This document shows positions 1 through 8,759 of a DNA stretch of 64,000 nt, piece by piece (positions within the stretch are counted from its first letter, which is position 1; every line of letters begins with the position of its first letter). The DNA is from DASUPK01 sp963728875 (GTDB lineage: Bacteria; Actinomycetota; Thermoleophilia; Solirubrobacterales; 70-9). The notes under the pieces are model-generated. The model saw nothing but the letters and a program-made list of their open reading frames with translations. It was not told where the DNA came from and ran no database searches. Location: the NCBI GenBank assembly GCA_963728875.1, contig CAVSLJ010000001.1, positions 620,001-684,000 of the forward strand, written 5' to 3'. The position numbers were made by a program, and so were the translations under genes.

Positions 1-1014
1 CTGGTCTCGGTAGTAGTCGTCAACTACAACGGAGCGGGGGCGCTCGAGGGCTGCCTGCGCGCGCTGTTGGAGGACACCGGCGAGACGGACGTCGAGATCC
101 TCGTCGTGGACAACGCCTCCTCGGACGACAGCGCGCAGATCGCGGAGCGCCTGGCCTCGGAGCACGACTCGGTCAGGCTGATCCGCTCGCCCACCAACCG
201 CGGCTACGCCGGAGCCGTCAACGTCGCCCTCCCCGAGGCGCGCGGCGACCACGTGGCGGTGCTCAACATGGACGTCGTCGTCAGCCCGGGCTGGCTCGAT
301 CCGCTCGTCTCGCTGCTGGAGGACAAGCCCGAGGCCGCCGTCGCCTGCCCGCTGATCCTGCTCGAGTCGGATCCGGGCATGATCAACGCGGCGGGGCAGA
401 ACCTCAACAAGTCAGGGCTCGGGTTCAACCGCTGGCTCGGCAAAGCCCGCGACGTCGCCGGCGACGACCCGTTCTCCGTCACCGGGCTGCACGGCGCTGC
501 GTTCATGATCCGCAAGCCGCTGCTCGAGCAGCTGGGCGGCTGGGACGAGAGCGGCTTCCTCTACTTCGAGGACGTCGAGCTCTCCTGGCTCTTGCGGATC
601 GCCGGCAGCGAGATCTGGTGCGTGCCGGCCTCCACCGTGGCGCACGACTACCACCTGTCGATGTTTCCCCACAAGCTCTTCCTGCTGGAGCGGAATCGCT
701 GGAAGATGCTGGTTGCCGACCTCCGCGGCCGTACCCGGCTGGCGATCTCGCCGCTGCTCGCCCTGACCGAGCTGATGATTTGGGGCTACTGCCTGATCCG
801 CGGGCCCAAGTTCCTGCGCGCCAAGGGCCGCAGCTACGGCTGGGTGCGGGCGAACCGGTCGCAGATCCGGGCTCGGCGGGAGCAGGTGGACGCGGTTCGG
901 CGGCGCTCGGATTGGCAGGTGCTGCGCGGCCTGCGCTGGGGCTATCCGCTCGACCAGTTCCTCACCCTGGGCCGTGAGCGGGGCGAATCGCAGCGGGACC
1001 GGATCGGCGCCTAA
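1..1014 (+). CDS. Family 2 glycosyltransferase (5' end outside window)
   Basis: The reading frame is open from base 1 and gives about 337 residues before TAA. The visible N-terminus (VSVVVVNYNG) is the usual first strand of GT-A family 2 transferases, so only a few codons are missing. An NMDVVVSPGW stretch corresponds to the nucleotide-sugar/metal-binding region and FLYFEDVELSWLL to the acceptor-side ED motif. The C-terminal third is basic and partly hydrophobic. It resembles rhamnosyl or other deoxysugar transferases acting on lipid-linked glycans at the inner membrane face. It precedes a large membrane protein and a UDP-sugar dehydrogenase, which suggests a surface-polysaccharide locus. The sugar specificity is not readable from sequence. 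Confidence 0.88.
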   Translation: MVSVVVVNYNGAGALEGCLRALLEDTGETDVEILVVDNASSDDSAQIAERLASEHDSVRLIRSPTNRGYAGAVNVALPEARGDHVAVLNMDVVVSPGWLDPLVSLLEDKPEAAVACPLILLESDPGMINAAGQNLNKSGLGFNRWLGKARDVAGDDPFSVTGLHGAAFMIRKPLLEQLGGWDESGFLYFEDVELSWLLRIAGSEIWCVPASTVAHDYHLSMFPHKLFLLERNRWKMLVADLRGRTRLAISPLLALTELMIWGYCLIRGPKFLRAKGRSYGWVRANRSQIRARREQVDAVRRRSDWQVLRGLRWGYPLDQFLTLGRERGESQRDRIGA

Positions 1015-1035
1015 GTCCATATCCTTTCCGCCTCC

Positions 1036-3486
1036 GTGGGCGCCTTCGCTGGAACCTATGTCTCAGCAGGAATAATCCTGCTCGCGTCGCTCCTGGTCGG
1101 GCGCGCGATCCTGCTCGCGCTCGGACGTAGCCACGCATCGTTCCTCGAGGGCGCAGTTGGCTTCGCCACGCTGGTCCTGGTTTGCACGGTCGCTATTCGG
1201 CTTCCTGGCGATCAGGCGACTTCGATCGCCTGCTGCGCCATCCTGCTCGCCGCATCGATCGTCTTCCTGTTGGTGCGGTCAGAATCGATGCTCGGACCGG
1301 CCGTCGGCATCGCCATCCCGGTCGCGCTGGTCTGCCTCCTGCTGGCCTCCTTCCCCTTCATCGCGAGCGGCCACATCGGCATCCCGGGGGTGGGCCTCAA
1401 CAACGACATGGCGATGCACCTGGTCGACGTCGACTACCTGGTCGACCAGAGCCGGCCCACACCGCAGAGCGTCATCAACGGCTACCCGCTCGGTCCGCAC
1501 AGCCTGGTCGCGACGGTGGTCAGCGTCCTCGGGACGCAGCCACTCTGGGGCTGGCTCGGGTTGCTGCTGGCGGTGCCCGTGCTGACCGGGATCACCACGC
1601 TCGGAGGGCTGCGCGAGCTGCCTGGCGGCCGCCGCCTGCTCACGGCCGTGCTCGTAGCGTTCGCCTACCTCTCGGCCTCGGTGCTCGGCATCGCCGGCTT
1701 CAAGGAGCTGATCGCCGGGATGTTCCTGATCGCCTTCGCCCTCGGCTTACGCGAGATAGAGCGGGAGTCCGAGGGGCGCATCGCGATCCTGATCGGCCTC
1801 GCCCTGATCACTGCCGCGATGGTGCCCGTCTACAGCCTGCCCGGTGTGGCGTGGCTGGTGGGGATTGCGGGGCTCTGGCTGGTGGCCCAGCTCATCCGCC
1901 TCGACCGGGAGGGCGGGATGGACGAGGTCAAGGCCGGTATCCGCAACTCGCTTCACATCCTGATCCCCGCAGCGATCGTCCTCGTGTTGGTGGGACTGAC
2001 GCAGCTACCGAAGGTGCTCGACTTCATCCACTCGGGCTCGATCCACAACGTCCTCGACACCAACAGCAAGCTCCGCTACGTCGTCTCGCCGCTCGAGACC
2101 CTCGGGATCTGGCCGAGCGGGAGCTGGCTGCTTGGGACGCATGACGTCAACCACTACTGGCTGTTCGGAGCGATCGGCCTGGCCGGGGTCCTTTTCGGCC
2201 TCGGCTGGTGGATCGCGCGGCGGGACTACGCGGTGCCGGCTGCGGTGGGCTCCGGCCTGGTCATCTGGCTCGCCACCAAGTACATCGAGGATGGCGGCCT
2301 CTACATCCTGGCCAAGGCGGTCGTGGTGCCTGCTTCGGTGGTCATGCTGCTCGTCCTCACGGCGCTGCTCACACCGGGTGGCGGCTGGCCGAAACGGATC
2401 TTCGCCGTCATCTTCATCGCGCTGGCGGGCTACTCGAGCTTCCTTGCGCTGCGGGATACGGTCGTGGCGCCACACGACCGCCTGCAGGAGCTGACCGCGT
2501 TCCAGGACATGGTCAACCGCCAGAGGGTGCTGGCGCTGACCAGCGATCGCTTCACCGACTATGGACTGCGGACGGCCCAGGTCTCGAGCCCGGGCTTCAA
2601 CGCCGAGATCCGGGTCCCGTCGGCGGTCACCAAGAGCCAGCGCTTGCCCATCGACTTCGACTCGGTTCCGACGAAGGTGCTGAACGACTTCCCCTACGCG
2701 GTCACCACCAGCGCGATCTACCAGAGCCAGGCCCCGCCGGGATGGACGCTGGTCGACTCAACCGACTCGTACCGGCTCTGGAAGCGCACCGGCACCACGC
2801 CGCCGATGGCGAACCTCTACGAGGAGGCGCGGCCCGGGCGCGTGCTGCGCTGCAACCGGCCGAAGCTGGCGCCGTTCGCGCGGGCGGGCGGCGAAGCTCT
2901 CACCTGGCAGCCCCGAAGCGTGATCGCGAAGCGCCTTTATTGGAAGGCAGGCGGTCACGCCGGCGCCCTCGGCGAGGGCGGCGTGGCGGCCGAGAAGAGC
3001 GCCCCAATCGACAACCAGCTCTCACCCGGCCAGACGGCCAGTCAGACCATCATCCTGCCGCCCGGAAAATGGGAGCTCTCGTTGCAGTACGTCAGCCCGG
3101 TGACCGGGGTGACCGTCAATGCCCCCGGCCTCGACGTCCATCTGCCCGCCGGCGTCGACGCCGCCATCCCGTACCGCCCCGACCAGGGGCCGTACTGGCC
3201 GGTCGGCGAGGTGACCAGTCCGGGTGGACCGGTCACCGTCAGCGTCACAGCCGACGACGTCAACTGGTTCCAGTCACTGATCGGCGTGGACGCCCCGGCG
3301 GTGGTCGGCAACCTGACCGCCGTGAATCCCGACGGCTTCAAGCTGGTGCCGACGGCCGCCGCCTGCAGGCTGTTCGTCGACCACCTGATCGGCGTCAACC
3401 AGCTCACCCAGACGAAGCAGAAGAGCCAGGCCGAGTCACAGCACGGCCAGGAACCGCAGGGCAAGAAGAAGTCCAGCGCCAAGTAG
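1036..3486 (+). CDS. Large polytopic membrane protein of unknown function
   Basis: An 816-residue protein starting at GTG, 21 bases after the glycosyltransferase. Roughly residues 1-470 alternate hydrophobic helices and short loops (ten or more likely membrane spans). About 350 residues of soluble, beta-rich sequence follow, ending in a Lys/Gln/Ser tail (GKKKSSAK). This layout, multi-span N-terminus plus extracytoplasmic C-terminus, is typical of GT-C-like or polysaccharide-assembly membrane proteins in actinobacteria, but I see no definite catalytic motif. Its position between a GT2 and a UDP-sugar dehydrogenase supports a role in surface glycan export or polymerisation, which is inference only. 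Confidence 0.75.
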   Translation: MGAFAGTYVSAGIILLASLLVGRAILLALGRSHASFLEGAVGFATLVLVCTVAIRLPGDQATSIACCAILLAASIVFLLVRSESMLGPAVGIAIPVALVCLLLASFPFIASGHIGIPGVGLNNDMAMHLVDVDYLVDQSRPTPQSVINGYPLGPHSLVATVVSVLGTQPLWGWLGLLLAVPVLTGITTLGGLRELPGGRRLLTAVLVAFAYLSASVLGIAGFKELIAGMFLIAFALGLREIERESEGRIAILIGLALITAAMVPVYSLPGVAWLVGIAGLWLVAQLIRLDREGGMDEVKAGIRNSLHILIPAAIVLVLVGLTQLPKVLDFIHSGSIHNVLDTNSKLRYVVSPLETLGIWPSGSWLLGTHDVNHYWLFGAIGLAGVLFGLGWWIARRDYAVPAAVGSGLVIWLATKYIEDGGLYILAKAVVVPASVVMLLVLTALLTPGGGWPKRIFAVIFIALAGYSSFLALRDTVVAPHDRLQELTAFQDMVNRQRVLALTSDRFTDYGLRTAQVSSPGFNAEIRVPSAVTKSQRLPIDFDSVPTKVLNDFPYAVTTSAIYQSQAPPGWTLVDSTDSYRLWKRTGTTPPMANLYEEARPGRVLRCNRPKLAPFARAGGEALTWQPRSVIAKRLYWKAGGHAGALGEGGVAAEKSAPIDNQLSPGQTASQTIILPPGKWELSLQYVSPVTGVTVNAPGLDVHLPAGVDAAIPYRPDQGPYWPVGEVTSPGGPVTVSVTADDVNWFQSLIGVDAPAVVGNLTAVNPDGFKLVPTAAACRLFVDHLIGVNQLTQTKQKSQAESQHGQEPQGKKKSSAK

Positions 3487-3508
3487 CCCCGCCCCTAAAC
3501 TGGCCCAC

Positions 3509-4756
3509 ATGAGAGTCGGAGTCGTCGGGCTCGGTTACGTCGGGCTGCCGCTGGCCGTGGCATTCGCCGAGGAGGGCCACGAGGTGGTGGGCCTGGATGC
3601 CGATCCCCGCAAGATCGATGCCCTCGCCGAGGGCCGCAGCTACATCGAGGACGTGTCCTCGGAGCGCCTGGCCGCGCTCGCCGACCGGCTGACGGCGACC
3701 AGCCGCTACCCCGACCTGAGCGCCTGCGACGCGGTGATCATTTGCGTCCCGACCCCGCTCACCAACTCGCGCGAGCCGGATCTGAGCTACATGGTGGATG
3801 CGGCGACCTCGCTCGCGGCCGTGCTCCAGAAGGGCCAGCTGATCGTGCTCGAGTCGACCACCTACCCGGGCACGACCCGCGAGCGGCTGCGCCCGATCCT
3901 CGAGGAGTCGGGACTCGCCGGCGGCAAGGACTTCCATCTCGCCTTCTCCCCGGAACGCATCGACCCGGGCCGGACGGACTTCACGATCCGCACGACCCCG
4001 AAGGTGGTGGGCGGGATCAACGAGGAGTCGACGAAGCGCGCGGTCGAGCTTTACTCGCTCGTCTGCGACGAGGTGATCGAGGTGAGCACCCCGGACGCGG
4101 CGGAGCTCGCCAAGCTGCTCGAGAACATCTTCCGCTCGGTCAACATCGCGCTCGTCAACGAGATCGCGATGCTCTGTGAGCGGCTGGGCATCGACGTCTG
4201 GGAGGTCATCGATGCCGCTGCCTCGAAGCCATTCGGCTTCATGCGCTTCGACCCGGGCCCCGGCATGGGCGGCCACTGCCTCCCGGTCGACCCCTTCTAC
4301 CTCTCCTACAAGGCCCGCGAGCACGACTTCTACACCGAGTTCATCGAGCTGGCCGGGAAGATCAACCAGAACCAGCCGCACTGGTGCGTGCGCCGGATCG
4401 AGCGTGCGCTGAACGGCACGGGCAAGGCGACCAAGGACGCGAAGGTCGTCCTGCTGGGGGTCTCCTACAAGGCCGGCGTCGGCGACATCCGCGAGTCACC
4501 GGCGCTGAAGATCATCCGCCTGCTCGGGGACCTCGGGGCGGACGTCTCGTACCACGACCCCCACGTGGCGGAGCTCCCCGACCTCGAGCTTGCCTCCGCC
4601 GACCTCGACGAGTCCCTCTCCTCGGCCGACCTGGTCTGCATCGTCACGGCGCACCCGGCGATCGACTACCAGCGCGTCGTCGACGACTCGGCGCTCGTCC
4701 TCGACTTCCGCGGCGTCACCCGCGGGATCGAGGCCAAGAACCTGGTCCGGCTCTAG
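3509..4756 (+). CDS. UDP-glucose/GDP-mannose dehydrogenase family nucleotide-sugar dehydrogenase
   Basis: A 415-residue enzyme that oxidises a nucleotide sugar at C6 to the uronic acid using two NAD+. The N-terminal Rossmann motif is GLGYVGLP. The VPTP and ESTTYPGTT segments match the UDPGDH/WecC/WbpA fold, and the catalytic cysteine is C257 in GMGGHCLPVD. A central dimerisation helix and a C-terminal UDP-binding domain (GVSYKAGVGDIRESPA) complete the family layout. The overall pattern is nearer the UDP-HexNAc dehydrogenases than the UDP-glucose ones, but the substrate is uncertain. It starts 22 bases after the membrane protein. Its stop shares the tetranucleotide CTAG with the convergent lipoprotein gene. 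Confidence 0.92.
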   Translation: MRVGVVGLGYVGLPLAVAFAEEGHEVVGLDADPRKIDALAEGRSYIEDVSSERLAALADRLTATSRYPDLSACDAVIICVPTPLTNSREPDLSYMVDAATSLAAVLQKGQLIVLESTTYPGTTRERLRPILEESGLAGGKDFHLAFSPERIDPGRTDFTIRTTPKVVGGINEESTKRAVELYSLVCDEVIEVSTPDAAELAKLLENIFRSVNIALVNEIAMLCERLGIDVWEVIDAAASKPFGFMRFDPGPGMGGHCLPVDPFYLSYKAREHDFYTEFIELAGKINQNQPHWCVRRIERALNGTGKATKDAKVVLLGVSYKAGVGDIRESPALKIIRLLGDLGADVSYHDPHVAELPDLELASADLDESLSSADLVCIVTAHPAIDYQRVVDDSALVLDFRGVTRGIEAKNLVRL

Positions 4757-5274
4757 CTTCGCGTGACGGCCCTGCCGCTGGCCCTCAGCACGTACCAGTA
4801 GCCGCCGAACTCGTTGACCGCCTGGCAGAGCACTTCGCCGGGCTCGTCGTCGCCCTCGTAGAAGTAGACGGGATGGCCGGCGTAGGTCGCCTGGAGCCGG
4901 CCGTCGCTGCGCCGGGTGGTTCCGACCTTGCCGGACTTGGCGCCCGGACCCGCCACCGGCTTCGACTTGACGATGTACGGCGGCCAGGCCGTGGCGCAGT
5001 CGCCGGAGCAATTGCTCGCCTTCCCCTGATCGGCGGTGAACAGATAGAGGGCCCGCCCGCGCCCGCTGGCGAGGATCTTCCCGTAGTCGCTGTCGGTGAT
5101 CTTCAGCTTCGGGCCCGTGGCGAGCGCGGTGCTCCCGGCGGACGCCGAGGCCGCCGCCACCTCTGGGGCGGGATCATCGTTCGCGCTGGAGCTGGACGAT
5201 CCGCACGCGGCGACGGCGGCGGCCGTGATCGCAGCGACGGGGACGAGCCTGACTTGCTTCGCTTGGATTCGCAT
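4753..5274 (-). CDS. COG4315-type secreted-repeat lipoprotein
   Basis: A 173-residue exported lipoprotein. The signal peptide ends in the lipobox AVAAC followed by a Ser-rich linker (GSSSSSAND). The mature part carries two copies of the secreted-repeat pattern: one with GRALYLFTADQ and a C-x3-C pair (NCSGDCATAWPP), the other with GHPVYFYEGDDEPGEV and a further Cys. Proteins of this family are common in actinobacteria and of unknown function; links to redox or oxidative stress have been proposed. A second member lies at 39842-40423. It converges with the dehydrogenase, the two genes overlapping by CTAG (4753-4756). Confidence 0.85.
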   Translation of the reverse strand: MRIQAKQVRLVPVAAITAAAVAACGSSSSSANDDPAPEVAAASASAGSTALATGPKLKITDSDYGKILASGRGRALYLFTADQGKASNCSGDCATAWPPYIVKSKPVAGPGAKSGKVGTTRRSDGRLQATYAGHPVYFYEGDDEPGEVLCQAVNEFGGYWYVLRASGRAVTRS

Positions 5275-5320
5275 GGGCGAGGAGTCCCACCAGACAACGA
5301 GGCGTTACAGGAGGAGAGTC

Positions 5321-5602
5321 ATGGACGAGACGACGAAGAGCATCAGCGCCCTGCTTCACGAGGCGGGCGAAACCCATCACACCGTCTACCGGATCACCGA
5401 CGGTGAGGACCCCGATTGGGCCTCGTGGTACGCGGACTGGCTGCTCGACCATTCCGAGCTGCCCGACCTGCTCGGCGGCGCGCCGGTTCGCAGCCACCTG
5501 GTGGCCGAGCTGGTCGCGCTCGAAGCGGAGTTCGGTGCGGGTGCGGGCTGGGAGGACAGCTACGCGGTGCGCCTCCTCGAGCGCTTTAGGGTTCACGCCT
5601 GA
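5321..5602 (+). CDS. Small conserved protein of unknown function
   Basis: A 93-residue soluble acidic protein. I chose the ATG at 5321 because a strong GAGGAG ribosome site lies just upstream (5311-5316); a longer frame back to 5096 would run into the lipoprotein gene. It is rich in Trp/Asp/Glu (DPDWASWYADWLLDHSELPDLL) and predicted helical, with no cysteines. Its stop overlaps the next start (TGATG), so the two are probably translationally coupled and may act together. I recognise no enzyme family. Confidence 0.75.
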   Translation: MDETTKSISALLHEAGETHHTVYRITDGEDPDWASWYADWLLDHSELPDLLGGAPVRSHLVAELVALEAEFGAGAGWEDSYAVRLLERFRVHA

Positions 5603-6504
5603 TGGCGAATCCGAGGGCCGAGGCCGAGGACAAGCTGGGCGGGGACTACGAGGCGCGGGTGCTGGAACCGTCGCCGCCGGCGGTGACCTACCCGCCGTTT
5701 GCCGACGACCCCGTCTTCCCGGGTGAGGTGCCGGAAGGCCGCGATCTGGTCTCGCCGGTGCACAATCGCGGCGACCTCACCTGGGACGACATCGCTCGCG
5801 AGGAGCCGGGGCTCGCGCCCTGGTGCGCCGATCGCTGGCTGGGCGCCTGGAAGCAGCTCGAGCCGCTGCCCGCCTCGTTCGGCGAGACGCGGGTCGCGCT
5901 CCACCATGTGGCCGAGGCGGTGGTCGCCCCCGCCCGCATGCCGGCCAACGAGATCGCCCTGCGATACACGCGCGGCGGCTTCGGCACTCCCTTCTTCGAG
6001 CGGGACGGCGCGGACTGCCAGGTCCGGGTGGAACATGGGGAGCTCGTTCGCCAGCGCGGCCACGAGGAGACCCGCGAGCCGCTTCCGGGAGTCGACATCG
6101 CCGCCGCCACTGCGCTTGGGGACTTCTACGGCCTCGCCTGCTCCGTGCTCGAGCAGCTCCGGGCCGACGAGTTCGAGGGCGATCCGTCGCTCGTTCAGCT
6201 CTGGCCGGAGCACTTCGACATCGCCGTCGAGCTCGGCTCCGAGTCGGCTGGACGACGAGCCAATTTCGGCGCATCTCCCGGTGACGACGACCATGGGGAG
6301 CCATACCTCTACGTGGGTCCGTGGACAGTGAAGGTGTCCGGCGAGCTCTGGAACGCGACCGGCTTCAACGGCGCGGAGCTCAACTACTCCGAGCTGATCG
6401 CCGCCGATGACCATCGCCGCGCCGCACTCGACTTCATGCGGGAGCGCTATCGAGCGCTGGCGGCCACCAGGCCGCCCTCTGATGAGCGAAGGGCGAAGCC
6501 CTGA
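5602..6504 (+). CDS. Conserved protein of unknown function, coupled to the upstream small gene
   Basis: A 300-residue soluble protein starting at the ATG that overlaps the previous stop by one base. It is rich in aromatic and acidic residues (ALRYTRGGFGTPFFER, GPWTVKVSGELWNATGFNGAEL) and has no transmembrane segment or signal peptide. No catalytic motif is evident to me. The last 15 or so codons (TRPPSDERRAKP) are encoded by an ~80-bp repeat that recurs at 29.3 kb, so the natural C-terminus may have been altered by repeat insertion. Confidence 0.7.
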   Translation: MANPRAEAEDKLGGDYEARVLEPSPPAVTYPPFADDPVFPGEVPEGRDLVSPVHNRGDLTWDDIAREEPGLAPWCADRWLGAWKQLEPLPASFGETRVALHHVAEAVVAPARMPANEIALRYTRGGFGTPFFERDGADCQVRVEHGELVRQRGHEETREPLPGVDIAAATALGDFYGLACSVLEQLRADEFEGDPSLVQLWPEHFDIAVELGSESAGRRANFGASPGDDDHGEPYLYVGPWTVKVSGELWNATGFNGAELNYSELIAADDHRRAALDFMRERYRALAATRPPSDERRAKP

Positions 6505-6535
6505 GCGGTTATGAAGGGCGGCCGCTTGTGGCCGC
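6457..6535 (-). repeat. Copy A of an ~80-bp dispersed structured repeat
   Basis: Read on the minus strand, this segment aligns over its whole length to 29315-29394 on the plus strand. Shared blocks, in order, are CGGCCACAAGCGGCCGCC, then CGCTC, GGGCTTCGCCCT, CGCTC and GCGGCCTGGTGGCCGC. The two end blocks are near-palindromes that can form hairpins. The copy overlaps the 3' end of the upstream gene and fills most of the gap to the protease gene. I see no ORF or transposase in it, so it looks like a REP-like or MITE-like intergenic element. Confidence 0.7.
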
Positions 6536-6541
6536 GATCTG

Positions 6542-7366
6542 ATGGCGAAGCCGTTGAACACCCTCGCTCTCTTCGCCCTCTGTGCCGTCATCTTGGTGCC
6601 GGCATCAACCGCCTCGGGATCCACCCCGCGGATCGTCGGCGGCGGCAAGGCCGACGCCGCGGGCTGGCAGTTCGCGGTCGCGCTCACCCAGAAGCGCCGC
6701 TTCATCTGCAGCGGGTCGCTGATCGCGCCGACCAAGGTGCTGACCGCCGCTCACTGCGTCAAGACGGGCAAGCGCAGGCAGCTCTCGGTGCTGGCCGGCA
6801 GCCCGTGGATCACGCCTCAGCGGCGCCGTCCGCGGATCAAGGTCGCCGCCGTCGCCATCGACCCGGCCTTCAACGGGAGCAAGGACGCCCACGACTTCTC
6901 CGTGCTGACACTGGCGAGCGCGCCGGAGGCGCAGCCGATCGTCCTAGCCACCCGAGCCGAGTCCAAGGTCGCCACCCGGCCGGGGCGAATGGTCCGGTCG
7001 GCCGGCTGGGGGACCCGCAGCGCCCGGGGCTTCAACGTGGCACGGCGGCTGAAGACGACCAAGGAGCGCGTCTACCCGGCCCGGAAGTGCGACCGCGAAT
7101 ACGGCAAGTCGCGCGGGTTCCTGCAGGCCACGATGATCTGCGCCCTCGGCAAGCGGATCGGCCGGATCCACAGCCGCCTCCCGTATCGGACGACCTCCTG
7201 CGAGGGCGACAGCGGGGGTCCGCTGGTCGCCGACACGCCGAACGGCCCGCGGCTGATCGGAGCGGTCAGCTCCGGCGTCTTCCCGTGCGGCCTGGGCGGG
7301 GCCAGCATCTACGCGCGGGTGGCCGCCCGGCTCGGGTTCATCAAGCGGGCTATGGCCGCTCCCTAA
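6542..7366 (+). CDS. Secreted trypsin-like serine protease (S1 family)
   Basis: A 274-residue chymotrypsin-fold protease with an N-terminal signal peptide (about residues 1-25). The mature enzyme would begin near IVGGGKADAAGW, the classical S1 activation site, after R30. The triad is complete: H71 in LTAAHC, D118 in HDFSVLTL and S224 in CEGDSGGP. Cysteine pairs around H71 and S224 match conserved disulfides. The residue six before S224 is a threonine, not the trypsin Asp, so specificity is unlikely to be strictly Lys/Arg. It acts outside the cell. No convincing ribosome site precedes the start, which follows repeat copy A. Confidence 0.93.
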   Translation: MAKPLNTLALFALCAVILVPASTASGSTPRIVGGGKADAAGWQFAVALTQKRRFICSGSLIAPTKVLTAAHCVKTGKRRQLSVLAGSPWITPQRRRPRIKVAAVAIDPAFNGSKDAHDFSVLTLASAPEAQPIVLATRAESKVATRPGRMVRSAGWGTRSARGFNVARRLKTTKERVYPARKCDREYGKSRGFLQATMICALGKRIGRIHSRLPYRTTSCEGDSGGPLVADTPNGPRLIGAVSSGVFPCGLGGASIYARVAARLGFIKRAMAAP

Positions 7367-7408
7367 GCGGGGGGCGTCTCTTTCGCTTCGTAGCCTTATT
7401 GAGCAGAG

Positions 7409-7840
7409 ATGTCCCTAGGCGAATCGCGGCGTTGCGGTCGCTGCAAACAGGAACTCCCACCGACGGCCTTTGCTCGTTATGGGCGCGGCTACCAGTCCTA
7501 CTGTCGTGACTGCCAACGCGAGTACGACGCTGCTTGGTATCGCGCGAATAAGGCGCGGCGACGGGCGAAAGTGCGCACCGATCGTGAGGCTCACGTTGCC
7601 TGGCTCGATTCGCTGAAGGAAAGCAAGCCTTGTGCCGACTGCGGGCGGACATATCCGCCTTACGTCATGGAGTGGGATCACCTACCCGGAGCCGAGAAGA
7701 CTCTCGTGCTGGCCGACACGCGAAGGGCCGCGCACTCGAAGAAGCGCATCCTGGCCGAGCTAGCGAACTGCGAATTGGTTTGCGCGAACTGTCACCGCGA
7801 GCGCACATTCGGGAAGCGAGCTGCCCAGACCGCCGACTAG
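7409..7840 (+). CDS. Small HNH-like zinc-ribbon protein, possible endonuclease
   Basis: A 143-residue basic protein. The N-terminus has a zinc ribbon (RCGRCKQELPP ... YCRDCQREYD). The C-terminal half resembles HNH endonucleases: a CADCG knuckle, MEWDHLPG (the D-H of the beta strand) and ELVCANCHRERT. The last His-containing helix has the usual N-C-H order. Its codon use is visibly less GC-biased than its neighbours and it lies directly beside tRNA-Thr, so horizontal acquisition is plausible. Nuclease activity is family-based inference. Confidence 0.72.
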   Translation: MSLGESRRCGRCKQELPPTAFARYGRGYQSYCRDCQREYDAAWYRANKARRRAKVRTDREAHVAWLDSLKESKPCADCGRTYPPYVMEWDHLPGAEKTLVLADTRRAAHSKKRILAELANCELVCANCHRERTFGKRAAQTAD

Positions 7841-7883
7841 CGATGCAAGCGAAGGTGCTCCGCGCCGGCCGGATCTGCATCGA

Positions 7884-7956
7884 AGCCCAGGGCCGGGCTC
7901 GAACCGGCGACCTCATCTTTACGAGAGATGTGCTCTACCAACTGAGCTACCTGGGC
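7884..7956 (-). tRNA. tRNA-Thr (anticodon CGT)
   Basis: Read on the minus strand, a full cloverleaf folds: acceptor GCCCAGG/CCTGGGC, D arm GCTC/GAGC, anticodon stem CATCT/AGATG with loop CTCGTAA (anticodon CGT), variable AGGTC, and T arm GCCGG-TTCGAGC-CCGGC. The discriminator base is T and CCA is not encoded. Anticodon CGT reads ACG, so this is a threonine tRNA. Confidence 0.95.
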
Positions 7957-7991
7957 GCTCCTACTGACCGGCGATTGTAAGGTCCCGCCCC

Positions 7992-8759
7992 ATGAACGAG
8001 CAGCCACTCCTCACCGAGCGCCGCGACCGGGTCCTGCTGATCACCCTGAACCGCCCGGACGCCCGGAACGCGGTCAATCTGGCGATGGCGGAGGGGATGG
8101 CCGCCGCCCTCGACGAGCTCGACTCGACCGACGAGCTCAGCGTCGGCGTGATCGCCGGCGAGGGCAAGGGCTTCAGCTCCGGCATGGACCTGAAGGCGTT
8201 CGCCACCGGTGAACGGCCCTGGGCCAGGGACCGCGGATTCGCGGGAATCGTCCAGAAGCCCGCCGAGAAGCCGTTGATCGCCGCGATCGAGGGCTTCGCC
8301 GTCGCGGGCGGCCTGGAGATCGCGCTGGCCTGCGACCTGATCGTCGCCGCGAAGGGCGCAAAGCTCGGCATTCCGGAGGCGAAGCGCGGCCTGGTCGCCG
8401 CGGGTGGCGCTCTGCGGCAGCTCCCCCGCCGCCTCCCCGCCGCGATCGCGATGGAGCTCGCCCTGACGGGCGAGACGATCACCGCCGAGCGCGGCGCGGA
8501 GCTCGGCCTCATCAACCGGGTCGCCGACCCCGGCAAGGCGCTGGACGTCGCGATGGAGCTCGCGGCGGAGGTGGCGGCCAACGCGCCGCTCGCCACGGCC
8601 GCATCGAAGACGATCCTGAACAGGCAGGGCTCCTGGGACGACGAGACCTTCTGGGCCAAGCAGGGCGAGATCGTCGCCCCGGTGTTCACCTCCGAGGACG
8701 CGATCGAGGGCGCGACGGCGTTCAGCGAGAAGCGAGCGCCAGACTGGAAGGGGCGCTAG
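7992..8759 (+). CDS. Enoyl-CoA hydratase/isomerase (crotonase) family protein
   Basis: A 255-residue member of the crotonase superfamily. The oxyanion-hole segments are FSSGMDLKAF (about residue 60) and GFAVAGGLEIALACDL (about 100). PEAKRGLVAAGGAL holds one of the two positions at which classical hydratases carry a catalytic Glu; the GMDL pattern is closer to non-hydratase members, so the precise acyl-CoA reaction is unclear. It is cytoplasmic. It converges on fabI, whose frame-corrected 3' end overlaps this gene by 38 bases. Confidence 0.85.
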   Translation: MNEQPLLTERRDRVLLITLNRPDARNAVNLAMAEGMAAALDELDSTDELSVGVIAGEGKGFSSGMDLKAFATGERPWARDRGFAGIVQKPAEKPLIAAIEGFAVAGGLEIALACDLIVAAKGAKLGIPEAKRGLVAAGGALRQLPRRLPAAIAMELALTGETITAERGAELGLINRVADPGKALDVAMELAAEVAANAPLATAASKTILNRQGSWDDETFWAKQGEIVAPVFTSEDAIEGATAFSEKRAPDWKGR

